A DNA stretch of 64,000 bases, taken from JANQPX01 sp041398025 (GTDB lineage Bacteria; Pseudomonadota; Alphaproteobacteria; Geminicoccales; Geminicoccaceae). The notes under the pieces are model-generated. The model did no database searches. It was not told the origin of the DNA and saw only the letters and a program-made list of their open reading frames with translations. Position 1 is the stretch's first letter; every line of letters begins with the position of its first letter. The translations under genes and the position numbers were made by a program. Where the stretch lies: NCBI GenBank assembly GCA_041398025.1, contig JAWKVM010000001.1:186001-250000 (forward strand), read 5' to 3'. Below, in pieces: positions 21,151-29,847 of the stretch.

Positions 21151-21414
21151 TCAGTGCATATGCTGGAGATGGTCGACGTGGCGGAACTGACCGGGTTTGA
21201 TCAGCTTGGCCGACGCGATCTTGACGCTGTGCAGCCGTCCTTCGATGGACGTTTCCCAAAAGTCTAGAAATTTCGACAGAACTGGAAATTTGGGAGCGAT
21301 ATCAAGGTTCTGCCAGACATAGGTCTGGAGGAGGCTAGGGTGGTCCGGGAGGTGATAGAGGATCTCGGCCGTCGTCAGGCGATAATCCTTTACCATCAGT
21401 TCGAGGTCACGCAT
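21151..21414 (-). CDS. usg: Usg family protein
   Basis: An 87-residue soluble protein matching the Usg family of alphaproteobacteria (LELMVKDYRLTTAEILYHLP, DHPSLLQTYVWQ and FWETSIEGRLHSV are the conserved stretches). The family was named from its position near tryptophan genes in some species, but its role is unknown and no trp gene is present here. The start has a strong AAGGAGGG ribosome site 6 bases upstream. It stands alone between gene-poor regions. Confidence 0.88.
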   Translation of the reverse strand: MRDLELMVKDYRLTTAEILYHLPDHPSLLQTYVWQNLDIAPKFPVLSKFLDFWETSIEGRLHSVKIASAKLIKPGQFRHVDHLQHMH

Positions 21415-21788
21415 AAGCGACCCTCCTTTTCCTCGTTTTGCCCGCCTTGTCTTTACTTTCGTCCTTGTTCTTTCGGGATAGCCATCACTGGCGCCCGTCT
21501 CCTGTTCTTCTCGATCCCGTCACGAACATGGCTGAATCGTTTCGCTCCGATCACTGAATTCCGAAGTCAACGGCCATGTTAACCAGCAACGACTTAAGAA
21601 TTAGTTTAGCGGATTTCGGCGCCCGGAAAAAGGCTTGGCACCATCGCTAGGCACAACCCGCCTCTTGCGGAGGGGTCTGCATTATGTCGGGATGTGGCGA
21701 CGGATTGATCAGAACAACAGGCAGCAGCCCGTCGACGAACGCCCCTGGCGTCAAATTGGGCAGATCGTCAACGGCGTTGTCATCAGGC

Positions 21789-21995
21789 TCAGGCGTTCAC
21801 GTCGAGCAGGCGCCCGCGCAGGGGATCATCGCCTTGCCGGTCACGGCCGCGCCGGTCGTTTTCACGCGCGATTTTCCAGCTGCGCGCGTTTTTCGGACTG
21901 CCCTCCTTGTCACGGCCATAGCGGCGGGGGCCTGCTGATCTCTGGGGGCTTTCGCCCATCCGTTCCACCATGCCATTGGGGCGAAGAATGTTCAC
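21789..21995 (-). CDS. Possible small basic protein
   Basis: A 68-codon frame with a GTG start preceded by AAAGGAGA at 8 bases, which is the main reason to list it. The product would be very basic and rich in Arg, Gly and Asp, with no hydrophobic segment and no family I recognise. An AT-rich stretch (22050-22085) that could be its promoter lies upstream. In GC-rich DNA a frame of this length can be chance, so confidence is low. Confidence 0.25.
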   Translation of the reverse strand: MNILRPNGMVERMGESPQRSAGPRRYGRDKEGSPKNARSWKIARENDRRGRDRQGDDPLRGRLLDVNA

Positions 21996-22561
21996 GGGCC
22001 CGGTCTCCTTTCAAGCCGATTGCCGGCGTGCCGTCAGTCCTTCACATGATGAAAACATAGTAAGGTAAAGAAAAAGTTAGCTTACCACTTCATTACACTT
22101 CGGTCGGTCGCCATCTGCAATACCCCGTCGACATGCCCTGGTACGCCCCTGATACCTTTGATGGCATGATTCACGATTTGCTTAGACGTTCACCTCTATC
22201 CTCCACAGACATCGGATCGGCGGGCGGAAAATGGCGGTATGCCTGAGAAATTGGCGGTTGAGCGGGCTTCGCCGCCTCGCTGCCGGTCATCTTGACAAGG
22301 AGAAATTCTGTCGTGAATCGTGAAAACCATGATGCCGAAAAGCCACATTCACAGTGGTGTTTTCCGCAAATTTTCGCGTTATAGGTGATGTCGAGGCAGG
22401 TCTTGATCGATCATGTCACGATCCTGCCTGATGCCTGGCGGCTTTCGGAACTTCAGTCGATCTCTGTGAAATCTGCTCAAACTTACTGATTTTACAGTGG
22501 AAAAATCTGAAGGATCGAGAAGTTCCGTACAAGCAATCCTCAACTTGGTGGATGATATTTG

Positions 22562-22590
22562 TTGACAATTATCTGTAATTGACAAAATAT
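22562..22590 (+). promoter_or_regulatory. Candidate promoter with overlapping inverted repeat
   Basis: A consensus TTGACA at 22562-22567 and a second TTGACA at 22579-22584 lie in an AT-rich stretch 75-100 bases upstream of the epimerase start. Between them is a perfect inverted repeat CAATTA-TCTG-TAATTG (22566-22581). The -10 match (AAATAT at 22585-22590) is weak. Confidence 0.4.
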
Positions 22591-22664
22591 GCAGCCTCAT
22601 CTCATACAAATTAACAGCTGACCGCGCGGCCGTTCATTGGTTGTCGATTAGATCGGTCGTTAAC

Positions 22665-23606
22665 ATGCATGCTCGGGAGAATATCGTGGGCGCAATCCTC
22701 GTCACTGGCTCTGAGGGATTGATCGGTGCCGCTTTCTGCGAACTGCTCGCAAAGAGCGGATATCGTGTCGAGAAGCTGGACACGCGATCGAGCGATCCTG
22801 CGGAAAAAGGCGATATTCGCGACGAAGCCCTGGTCAAGCAGCGCATGCGCGGATGTCGAGGTGTCGTCCATCTCGCCGCCGTCTCCCGTGTCGCTGACGG
22901 CGAGAGCGATCCGGAGCTTTGCTGGCAGACCAACGTGATCGGCACCGAGGTCGTCATGCGCGCTGCCGCGGAGATGCCCATCCGTCCCTGGGTCCTGCTT
23001 GCCAGCAGCCGCGAAGTCTATGGCGAGCCCGGCGAGCTTCCGGTGCGCGAGGACTGCCCGATGCGCCCGGTCAACGTCTATGGCCGCTCCAAGGCCGCCG
23101 CCGAGCGTGTCGCGCTGGCCTGGCGGCGAAGCGGCGTCGAAACGGCCGTCGTCCGTCTCGCCAATGTCTACGGTGCGCTCAACGATCATCCGAAGCGTGT
23201 CGCCCCGGCCTTCGCCCGCGGCGCCGCCGGAGGTGAGCTTCTCCAGGTTCACGGCCGCGACAACACGTTCGACTTCACCCATCTCGACGATGTCACCCTC
23301 GGCCTGTTGAGCGTCGTCGAAGCCCTTCAGGCCGGCGAAGTTCTGCCGCCTATCCACTTCGCCACCGGCCGGCCGACCACGCTGGGCGAGCTCGCCGACA
23401 TCGCTGTCCAGCTTACCGGCAACAAGGCCAAGATCGCCGAGATCCCGGCGCCGAGCTATAACGTCTCGCGCTTCGTCGGCGACCCGACGCGGGCGCGCGA
23501 ACTCCTGGGCTGGCAGGCCCGGGTCAGGATCGGCGAGGGCATGCTCCGTCTGATCGAGGCCTATCGCAACGAATCGGGGACGAATCCGACATCGAATGTC
23601 GCCTGA
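22665..23606 (+). CDS. NAD-dependent epimerase/dehydratase
   Basis: Extended short-chain dehydrogenase acting on nucleotide sugars, 313 residues. The NAD-binding loop is TGSEGLIG near the N terminus, and the catalytic pair is YGRSK (Tyr and Lys in VNVYGRSKAAAE) with the upstream SSREVYGEP serine segment. Length and motifs fit UDP-glucose 4-epimerase relatives (GalE/WbpP-like), but the substrate is not determined. The start is either ATG 22665 or GTG 22686; the latter has GGGAGA 5 bases upstream. The following gene is a polysaccharide-polymerase-like membrane protein, so a role in surface glycan synthesis is likely. Confidence 0.88.
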   Translation: MHARENIVGAILVTGSEGLIGAAFCELLAKSGYRVEKLDTRSSDPAEKGDIRDEALVKQRMRGCRGVVHLAAVSRVADGESDPELCWQTNVIGTEVVMRAAAEMPIRPWVLLASSREVYGEPGELPVREDCPMRPVNVYGRSKAAAERVALAWRRSGVETAVVRLANVYGALNDHPKRVAPAFARGAAGGELLQVHGRDNTFDFTHLDDVTLGLLSVVEALQAGEVLPPIHFATGRPTTLGELADIAVQLTGNKAKIAEIPAPSYNVSRFVGDPTRARELLGWQARVRIGEGMLRLIEAYRNESGTNPTSNVA

Positions 23607-23833
23607 TCCGGCGCACAGGTTTCCGAGCGTTGTATCGACCACGCCGCGGCGGTCCCGAAAGGATCTGCCGCGGTTGGCGTTTTTAGCGGCCTCGAACGGG
23701 GTGCGATCGCCCGAGGGATGCTGCGAAACGGGGCAGATCTCGGATTCCGTCTCGCGTCGAAGCGGGGTTTCGCGCTAGGGTGCCTCGGCTTAAGGTTGAA
23801 TTCATCCTTCCCCCCTTCTGACAGAGGCAACGG

Positions 23834-25237
23834 GTGCATCACGACGCGTCGAACCAGAGCCCGATAGACAGCGTCTTTCGTCGGGTCGGCGGCGACCTGG
23901 AAGACGACACGCGCGGGTTTTACCTGCAGCCGATGCTGGGCATCAGCTTCATTCTCGGCTGCGTCACCATCGGTCAGCGCTTCGCCGTTCCCTTCGACGA
24001 AAGCCAGTTCGGCGTCGGTTTTCTTCTCTGTCTGCTGACGACCATGGTGCTCGCGCTGTCGGGGCGCCTGACCGTCGATCCCGTCCGGGTCATTCTCTAT
24101 GCCGTCGGTATGGGCGGCTGTCTCCTGACCTTGTTTTTCAAGCGCGATGGCTTCTCCTTCATCTCCCTGCTGATGCTGTTCGCCGTCTATATCTCCTATA
24201 TTTTCTCGTTCCGCCTGACCTATCTCCAATATCGGCAAATTCTGAGCACCTTTCAGGATATCATGCTGTTCTGCGTGTGGTGCGGTATCGCGCAGTTCCT
24301 GATCCAGTTTCCGCTGTCGCCGGACTTCATGTTTCCCTTCGACATGGTCCTGCCGGAGCCGATGTTCATTCCGGAATTCAATCTGCGCATACCGATTACC
24401 GAATCATTGCCCTACGAGAAGAGCACGGGGCTCTGGTTTCTCGAGCCGTCCCACTTCTCGCAGTTCCTGGCCTTCGCCGTGATCATCGAGCTTCGCCATT
24501 TCAACCGGCCGAAGCGCCTCATCCTCTATCTCGGCTCCATGGGGCTCTGCTTTTCCGGCACGGGTCTCGTGCTCCTGACCATGGTCGGTGCCATCCTGGC
24601 CGTGGTTCAGGGACGCGTCGCTCTCATCCTGCTCGCGGTCCTCGGCTTTCTCTCGATCCTGCTCTTCCGGGACGTGTTTCCGTTCTCGGTGTTCTATGAT
24701 CGCCTGTCGGATTTCAGCAACCCGCTGGCCAGCGGTTCCGGCCGGTTCATCGCACCCTACTGGGTGATCGCCGACATGATCGAGAGCGGCCACAGCTCGA
24801 TCCTGCTTTGGGGCGTCGGGCCGGGCGAGCTCAAGACGGTCGTCGAGTTTACCGATTTCTTCGTTCAGGACTCGTCGTGGTTCAAGCTGGTGATCGAGTA
24901 TGGCTTTGTCGCGGTCCTGTTTTTCGGCATGTTTTTTCTGACCAGCCTGTTTCGCAACTCACCCGATCGCATTCTGTCGGTGGCCTGCCTGGTGCAGTTT
25001 CTGTTCCTTGGCGGCTATCTGCTGTCGTTCTACGTCCACTTCCTCTATCTCGTCATCGTCGTCTGGCCCGAACTGGTCGAGGAAGAGGACTCTTACTGGT
25101 GGGCCGGCGCCGAGGCTGACGCCTGGCCGGACATGACGGAGGGCGCATCCTCCGGTGACCATGGTGCCGACGGCCAACGGGCAGAGAATATGCCGCAGCG
25201 TCGTGACGACGAAGCTTGGCCGACCTCGTCGGTTTGA
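23834..25237 (+). CDS. Wzy/O-antigen-ligase-like membrane protein
   Basis: A 467-residue integral membrane protein with about 10-12 hydrophobic helices between residues 30 and 415, a large loop in the middle (about 165-215, with Pro- and Glu-rich FIPEFNLRIPITESLPYEKS) and a hydrophilic acidic C-terminal tail. That plan is typical of polysaccharide polymerases and O-antigen ligases, which have little sequence conservation, so the call rests on topology and the neighbouring epimerase. It starts at a GTG with AGAGG upstream. No glycosyltransferases or flippase genes are beside it, so a full biosynthesis locus must lie elsewhere. Confidence 0.65.
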   Translation: MHHDASNQSPIDSVFRRVGGDLEDDTRGFYLQPMLGISFILGCVTIGQRFAVPFDESQFGVGFLLCLLTTMVLALSGRLTVDPVRVILYAVGMGGCLLTLFFKRDGFSFISLLMLFAVYISYIFSFRLTYLQYRQILSTFQDIMLFCVWCGIAQFLIQFPLSPDFMFPFDMVLPEPMFIPEFNLRIPITESLPYEKSTGLWFLEPSHFSQFLAFAVIIELRHFNRPKRLILYLGSMGLCFSGTGLVLLTMVGAILAVVQGRVALILLAVLGFLSILLFRDVFPFSVFYDRLSDFSNPLASGSGRFIAPYWVIADMIESGHSSILLWGVGPGELKTVVEFTDFFVQDSSWFKLVIEYGFVAVLFFGMFFLTSLFRNSPDRILSVACLVQFLFLGGYLLSFYVHFLYLVIVVWPELVEEEDSYWWAGAEADAWPDMTEGASSGDHGADGQRAENMPQRRDDEAWPTSSV

Positions 25238-25276
25238 GACCCGGCGACGCTGACAGCGCTTCCGCCGAAAACGGGG

Positions 25277-25522
25277 TCAGACCACCAGATTCACGCGAGA
25301 GCCAGGCCGATCATGCCGTGCTGAGGCCTCTGCCGGCGGGCGGCTGTCCGCGTCGGGGCGTGCTGGCGCGTCCGTGGGCCGTGCGGCCTGCACAAGCTGG
25401 GGCGTGGCCGCGGCAAGCTCGTTCGCAGCCGACTCTCGGACCGCACCGGATGGCGGCGAGGTGGCGATCGAACGATCGATAGGCGAGGGGGCTGGGGCTG
25501 CGGTCGGCGGGGAGATCTGCAT
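25277..25522 (-). CDS. Small Pro/Ala-rich protein divergent from fliK
   Basis: An 81-residue protein with a very strong ribosome site (AAGGAGG) ahead of its ATG at 25522, which convinces me it is real. The sequence is disordered and rich in Pro, Ala, Arg and Ser, with a short hydrophobic end (RVNLVV). There is no signal peptide or membrane helix. It is transcribed away from fliK through a shared 230-base region with flagellar regulatory sites, so it may be a flagellar accessory or regulatory peptide; this is inference from position alone. The longer frame up to 25648 runs through the predicted operators and is less likely. Confidence 0.6.
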   Translation of the reverse strand: MQISPPTAAPAPSPIDRSIATSPPSGAVRESAANELAAATPQLVQAARPTDAPARPDADSRPPAEASARHDRPGSRVNLVV

Positions 25523-25560
25523 GACTTCCTCCTTATAGATAGCATGATCGCATAGCCCCG

Positions 25561-25576
25561 TTAGCAATCGGTTAAC
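25561..25576. promoter_or_regulatory. CtrA-like box (one mismatch) in the fliK divergent region
   Basis: TTAG-CAATCGG-TTAAC fits the CtrA consensus TTAA-N7-TTAAC with a single mismatch. It lies 39 bases upstream of the small divergent gene and 150 bases upstream of the fliK promoter. Confidence 0.4.
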
Positions 25577-25608
25577 ACGCGTCCTGCAAACTCGACACCA
25601 CCTCGCAG

Positions 25609-25625
25609 CCGGCAAAAACTGTCGG
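25609..25625. promoter_or_regulatory. Degenerate FlbD-type site upstream of fliK
   Basis: CCGGCAAAAACTGTCGG is an imperfect copy of the 16-mer found at 25644-25659 and 30204-30219. Together with the next site it forms a pair, about 100-115 bases upstream of the sigma-54 promoter, the usual distance for an enhancer. Confidence 0.45.
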
Positions 25626-25643
25626 GCAGAGGTGGATCGACCT

Positions 25644-25659
25644 GGCAATTTTTGCCGGG
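25644..25659. promoter_or_regulatory. FlbD-type enhancer site upstream of fliK
   Basis: The minus strand reads CCCGGCAAAAATTGCC, identical over all 16 bases to the site before fliF. The core GGCAA-AAA-TTGCC is palindromic. It is 66 bases upstream of the -24 element of the fliK sigma-54 promoter. FlbD, the sigma-54 activator encoded at 34421-35770, is the natural candidate to bind it. Confidence 0.65.
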
Positions 25660-25724
25660 CCTGTCAGGCTTCTCCTTGCTTGGTAAACCAAGAAATTTCA
25701 AAGAGTTATCCTGTGATTTTCGGT

Positions 25725-25741
25725 TTGGCACGAGGCTTGCA
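25725..25741 (+). promoter_or_regulatory. Sigma-54 promoter of the fliK-flgD-flgE operon
   Basis: TTGGCACG-AGGC-TTGCA matches the sigma-54 consensus (GG at -24 and GC at -12, ten bases between) at every conserved position. The predicted transcription start is near 25752, just three bases before the fliK ATG. Confidence 0.8.
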
Positions 25742-25754
25742 GACCTAGAGGGCC

Positions 25755-27626
25755 ATGAACGCAGGATTGCTCATATCGACGATCGCCCCTGTCGGACAGG
25801 CGGCCGCAGGTCTGTCCGGTGAGGCGGCCGCAGGCGACGGCAACGCCTTTGCCGAAACTCTGCAGGCGGCGCTGGCAGCATCGACCGCGATCCTTGCGGT
25901 CGGTCCCCAGCAGGCTGTCGCTGTCCGGGGCGGCGAGGGTGATGCCCCAGCGGTCGGTATCGGTGTGCCTGCCGCCAAGGCCTCGGGCGATGCGGCTCTC
26001 GCAGCCGGCGCCGTGTCCGGCGAGGGGCCGGTGGCGATCGCGACGGCGCTCAGGGCGAGCGTCGGCCTCGATGTTGTCCGTGGCGACGATCGTTCGGATG
26101 CGGGCGCTGCCGGCGCAACACTGCTGCGATCTGGCATGGTGCAGTCCGTGGAAGGTTCGATACGCCAGGACATCCAGTCCGGCGCGGCGGTGCGCCCGGC
26201 TGTTTCGGCCCTCGATGCACAAGCGGCGGCCGACATCAGGTCCAGCAGGCCCGGCCAGGATGGCGCCCCTGACGAGGGAGTTGTGGTCGCTTCCGCACGA
26301 TCCGGGGCGACTGTTCGTTCTGCCGGTGTCATGCCTGACGATGTTGCCAAGGCGATCGTCGATGCGCAGCAGCAACCCGCTGCCAGGCCTGAGGGCCGAC
26401 AGGGTGGGATCGCGGCCGAGGCAAGACCCTCGGACGGCGTTGTCCCGGCGGTTCAACCGCAGCTGGCAGCGACGATGTCGCCGCCTGTACAGACGATGCC
26501 GGTTTCACCCGACGGCCTCGCCGCCGCGAACACGCCGGCCGAGATGTCGCGCCAGGGCACGAGATTGGACCACGCCGCCCAGGGGATGCCCGCGCCCGCT
26601 TTTGCCGCGAAAGCTGATCTGCCGGCTGAAGCCCAAGCTGGTGGCGTTCCGGTGACCCCTGGGCCGGGGATGCAGCGGCCGCTGCCGACTTCGGATGAGC
26701 GGAGCCTCGCCGCACCGCCTGTCGACCTTCCGACCCCACCCGTCGAAAACGGCCCACAGGGCTATGCGGCTCACAGGCCGGGCGGCCCCGTCGATCTTGT
26801 CCTGGCGACGCGCGCGGCGCCCGTCTACCGTCAGCCCGCCGCGGCCATCACCGACAAGGTTTCCCCGCCATCTGCAGCAACACCGTCTTTTGACGTGGCC
26901 CAGCAAGATTCGGCGGACATGATACAGAGCAGCGCATCTCGGCCTGATGCTTCGCCAGTGACCGTCATGGCAGCGAAGCGCGAGCCGGCGACGCCGGCAT
27001 CGATGGCCAAGGCCGCCGTGCAAGCCGGTGCGGCAGGTGAGCAGCCGGGGCTCGGCACCGAGCCCGGCGGCACCGATCGCTTCCTGCCGGCAGGACTCGT
27101 CGACGGGGCGGGCGAAGGAGCGACTTCGGGCATCGAGCGCTTCGAGCCGACCGCCGGTCCGACAGCGCACAGGATGCCGGCACCCTCCCCACATCTCCCC
27201 GCCGGCGCACAGATCGCCCTGCAGATCACGCGCTTCGTTCCTGAAGGCGTCGATCGCTTCTCCGTTCAGCTCCATCCTGCCGAACTGGGCGGCGTCGACA
27301 TCCAGCTCGACTTCGAGCCAACGGGCCGGCTGAAAGCCCTGATCACCGCCGAGCGGCCCGAAACCCTCGAGCTGCTGCAGCGCGACAGCCGCCTTCTGGA
27401 GCGCAGCCTCGGCGATAGCGGGCTGAAACTCTCGAGCGACGGCCTGAGCTTCGCCCTCAAGCAGGATCACCAGCACCAGCAGCCGGGTCAGCAGTTCCAT
27501 GAGCAGGCGCAAGCGCGCCAGACTGCCTACCGCGCCGGTCGTGCCTATGACGACATCCTGCCTGCAGAGCCGGCAGCGCCGACCCGACGGGTCGACGGGT
27601 TGCGCCTGCTCGACATCGAAACCTGA
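25755..27626 (+). CDS. fliK: Flagellar hook-length control protein FliK
   Basis: Secreted molecular ruler that stops hook growth and switches export to filament proteins. The 623 residues consist of a long, Ala/Pro/Gly-rich disordered part (1-480) and the conserved C-terminal Flg_hook domain (about 490-590) with FSVQLHPAELGGVDIQLDF and LELLQRDSRLLERSL. The end is Gln/His-rich. The ATG at 25755 is the only upstream start candidate, and the predicted sigma-54 transcript begins only about three bases earlier, so the message may be nearly leaderless. flgD and flgE follow within 60 bases each, forming a hook operon. Confidence 0.9.
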   Translation: MNAGLLISTIAPVGQAAAGLSGEAAAGDGNAFAETLQAALAASTAILAVGPQQAVAVRGGEGDAPAVGIGVPAAKASGDAALAAGAVSGEGPVAIATALRASVGLDVVRGDDRSDAGAAGATLLRSGMVQSVEGSIRQDIQSGAAVRPAVSALDAQAAADIRSSRPGQDGAPDEGVVVASARSGATVRSAGVMPDDVAKAIVDAQQQPAARPEGRQGGIAAEARPSDGVVPAVQPQLAATMSPPVQTMPVSPDGLAAANTPAEMSRQGTRLDHAAQGMPAPAFAAKADLPAEAQAGGVPVTPGPGMQRPLPTSDERSLAAPPVDLPTPPVENGPQGYAAHRPGGPVDLVLATRAAPVYRQPAAAITDKVSPPSAATPSFDVAQQDSADMIQSSASRPDASPVTVMAAKREPATPASMAKAAVQAGAAGEQPGLGTEPGGTDRFLPAGLVDGAGEGATSGIERFEPTAGPTAHRMPAPSPHLPAGAQIALQITRFVPEGVDRFSVQLHPAELGGVDIQLDFEPTGRLKALITAERPETLELLQRDSRLLERSLGDSGLKLSSDGLSFALKQDHQHQQPGQQFHEQAQARQTAYRAGRAYDDILPAEPAAPTRRVDGLRLLDIET

Positions 27627-27657
27627 GCTTTTTCCCGTGATCTGAAGGGACAACAGT

Positions 27658-28329
27658 ATGGACATCAGCGCACTGACGCCGACGACGGGTCAAAGCGGCA
27701 AGACCGACAGCGTCACGCGTCTCGCCGACAATTTCGACGATTTCCTGAAGCTTCTGACCACGCAGCTGCAGAACCAGGATCCGACCTCGCCGATGGATGC
27801 CGACGAGTTCACCCGGCAGCTCGTGCAGTTCAGCAGCGTCGAGCAGCAGATCAAATCGAACGAGACTCTGGGCGAGCTCGCGTCTCTGATGCAGGCGGAA
27901 AAGCTGAGCCAGTCGGTCAGCTATCTCGGCGCCGAGGTCGAAGTGGAGGGCAACGTCTTCGGTCTCGGCGAGGACGGCGTTGCAACCCTGCATTACGAAC
28001 TCGAACGCCCCGCAAACACGGTGCTGATCCGTATCTCCGACGAGTTCGGACGGACGCTCGCGCTCAAGCCCGGCGAAATCGGGAGCGGGCCCCAGAGCCT
28101 GACCTGGGATGGCCGCGGCGACAATGGTGTGCAGTACAGCGACGGGGTGTTCAAATTCGAGGTGATCGCGCAGAGCATCGAGGGAGACCCGATCGATGCG
28201 ACGACCAAGATCAGCGGCACCGTCGACAGTGTCGAGATGCAGGGCACCGACACCCTGCTTTCGGTCGACGGCGTTCCGATGCCGCTCAACCTGATTACTG
28301 CCGTGCGCCAGCCGTCGAGCGCCGCTTGA
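27658..28329 (+). CDS. flgD: Flagellar hook-capping scaffold FlgD
   Basis: Forms the cap on which hook subunits assemble outside the cell. The 223-residue length is normal. The conserved N-terminal export/capping region reads FDDFLKLLTTQLQNQDPTSP, followed by FTRQLVQFSSVEQQI. The C-terminal half has the FlgD Ig/tudor-like fold (TWDGRGDNGVQYSDGVFKF). A GAAGGGA ribosome site precedes the ATG. It lies between fliK and flgE in the hook operon and should be transcribed with them from the sigma-54 promoter. Confidence 0.95.
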   Translation: MDISALTPTTGQSGKTDSVTRLADNFDDFLKLLTTQLQNQDPTSPMDADEFTRQLVQFSSVEQQIKSNETLGELASLMQAEKLSQSVSYLGAEVEVEGNVFGLGEDGVATLHYELERPANTVLIRISDEFGRTLALKPGEIGSGPQSLTWDGRGDNGVQYSDGVFKFEVIAQSIEGDPIDATTKISGTVDSVEMQGTDTLLSVDGVPMPLNLITAVRQPSSAA

Positions 28330-28383
28330 CGACAGGCAGACCGATCCAATCAAACCTATCGAGCCAACGCGGAGAAAGTCGCC

Positions 28384-29727
28384 ATGAGTCTGTTTGGAGC
28401 CTTGTTCTCGGGCGTGACCGGTCTATCGGCACAAAGCCAGTCGATGAGCATGATTTCCGACAATATCTCCAACGTCTCCACCACAGCCTATAAGGGGGCC
28501 GTGGCCGATTTCTCGACACTTGTCACGACGACATCGGGTGTCACCACGTTTTCGCCCGGCGGCGTGAAGTCCAACACGAACTTCGAAATCGCCCGGCAGG
28601 GCCTGATCGAGCCGAGCACCTCGCCGACCGATGTCGCCCTCGTTGGCGACGGCTTCTTCGTGGTCAGCGACCTGTCCGACGGCACGGGCGACCAGCTCTA
28701 CACCCGCGCCGGCAGCTTCAAGACAGACGCTCTCGGCAATCTGCGCAACTCCGCGGGGTTCTATCTGCAGGGCTGGGCGCTCGACAACGATGACGAGATC
28801 ATCGATGTCAATCAGATATCGACCGTCAACATCCGCCTGGTCAACGGCACGGCGACGGCCACCACCCGCATCGAGATGGGGGCCAACCTGGACGCCACCC
28901 ACACACCGCATGCCGGGGCCTATGCGGCGGGCGACATGGCTGATTACTACAATTCGAACGGGGTATCCGGTGTTCAGCCGCATTTTTCCCGCAACATCCA
29001 AGTCTTCGATTCGCTGGGGCGTGCCCATAGCGTCACCGTCGGTTTCCTGAAGGATCCCGCCACATCGACCTGGAATGTCGAGGTCTATGGTGATGTGGCG
29101 GATCTCGAAACGGGAACCCACCCGAATGGCCTCCTCGCATCCGGACAGGTGGTTTTCGGCGGTGGCGGTGAGCCGGCAAGCCTGAGCATCACCCCCCTGA
29201 CACCGACGGCCGCTCCGGGCGCCCCGATCGGCATCGACTGGCTGGACACCGACGGCGCAAGCGACAGTCTGGTGGAGTTCGATTTCGGCACGGTCGGCGA
29301 GACCAACGGCCTTTCGCAGTTCGCCTCCAACTTCAATGTGGTGTTCGTCAATCAGAACGGTGCCGACGTCGGCCAGCTGAACGGCGTCAGCATCAACGAT
29401 GAGGGCTTCGTCATCGCGTCCTTCTCGAACGGTGAGCAGAAAAAGCTCTACAAGCTGCCGATCGCCAATTTCGCCAATCCCTTGGCGCTGGATCCGCGCA
29501 GCGGCAATGTCTATGGCGAAACGGTCGCCTCCGGCACCTTCAATCTGCGCGAAGCCGGTGTCGGCGGCGCCGGCACGATCTCGCCCTCGTCGCTGGAGGC
29601 GGCCAATGTCGATATCGCGGATGAATTCACCAAGATGATCGTGACCCAGCGGGCCTATTCCGCCAATGCCCGGATCATCACCACGACGGATGAAATGCTC
29701 GACGAGCTGATCAGACTTCGCCGATAA
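28384..29727 (+). CDS. flgE: Flagellar hook protein FlgE
   Basis: The structural subunit of the hook, 447 residues. The N terminus MSLFGALFSGVTGLSAQSQSM and the ANVDIADEFTKMIVTQRAYSANARII segment at the C terminus are the conserved rod/hook helices; the middle is the variable exposed domain. A GGAGAAAG ribosome site precedes the ATG. It ends the fliK-flgD-flgE operon, and a clear terminator hairpin lies 15 bases after the stop. Confidence 0.95.
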   Translation: MSLFGALFSGVTGLSAQSQSMSMISDNISNVSTTAYKGAVADFSTLVTTTSGVTTFSPGGVKSNTNFEIARQGLIEPSTSPTDVALVGDGFFVVSDLSDGTGDQLYTRAGSFKTDALGNLRNSAGFYLQGWALDNDDEIIDVNQISTVNIRLVNGTATATTRIEMGANLDATHTPHAGAYAAGDMADYYNSNGVSGVQPHFSRNIQVFDSLGRAHSVTVGFLKDPATSTWNVEVYGDVADLETGTHPNGLLASGQVVFGGGGEPASLSITPLTPTAAPGAPIGIDWLDTDGASDSLVEFDFGTVGETNGLSQFASNFNVVFVNQNGADVGQLNGVSINDEGFVIASFSNGEQKKLYKLPIANFANPLALDPRSGNVYGETVASGTFNLREAGVGGAGTISPSSLEAANVDIADEFTKMIVTQRAYSANARIITTTDEMLDELIRLRR

Positions 29728-29742
29728 CCTCGCCTGATCGCG

Positions 29743-29769
29743 CGGGCCGGCCACGGTTGGCCCGTTTTT
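29743..29769 (+). terminator. Intrinsic terminator after flgE
   Basis: CGGGCC (29743-29748) pairs with GGCCCG (29759-29764) across a 10-base loop, followed directly by TTTTT (29765-29769). It separates the hook operon from sciP. Confidence 0.8.
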
Positions 29770-29778
29770 CTCGGCTGT

Positions 29779-29793
29779 TTAGACTTTTTTTAA
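29779..29793 (+). promoter_or_regulatory. CtrA-like box upstream of sciP
   Basis: TTAG-ACTTTTT-TTAA matches TTAA-N7-TTAA with one mismatch, 55 bases upstream of the sciP start. In Caulobacter sciP is itself activated by CtrA, which fits this position. Confidence 0.45.
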
Positions 29794-29847
29794 AGCACGT
29801 GGTGGATAATGTCCTGAAATGCTTCTGAGGGAGTTGGAGACCGAGTG

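Larger units (their letters stand above)
21415..22664. other. Long gene-poor region
   Basis: About 1.25 kb with at most one small gene (21789-21995, minus strand). The part from 22060 to 22640 is clearly richer in A and T than its surroundings and contains the candidate promoter/operator at 22562-22590 ahead of the epimerase gene. An inverted repeat CCGC/GCGG lies near 21660. I see no tRNA, riboswitch consensus or transposon remnant. Confidence 0.4.

Noticed and set aside
22611..23642. A 343-codon open frame on the minus strand
   Set aside because: Antisense to the epimerase gene, whose NAD loop and catalytic pair are clear.
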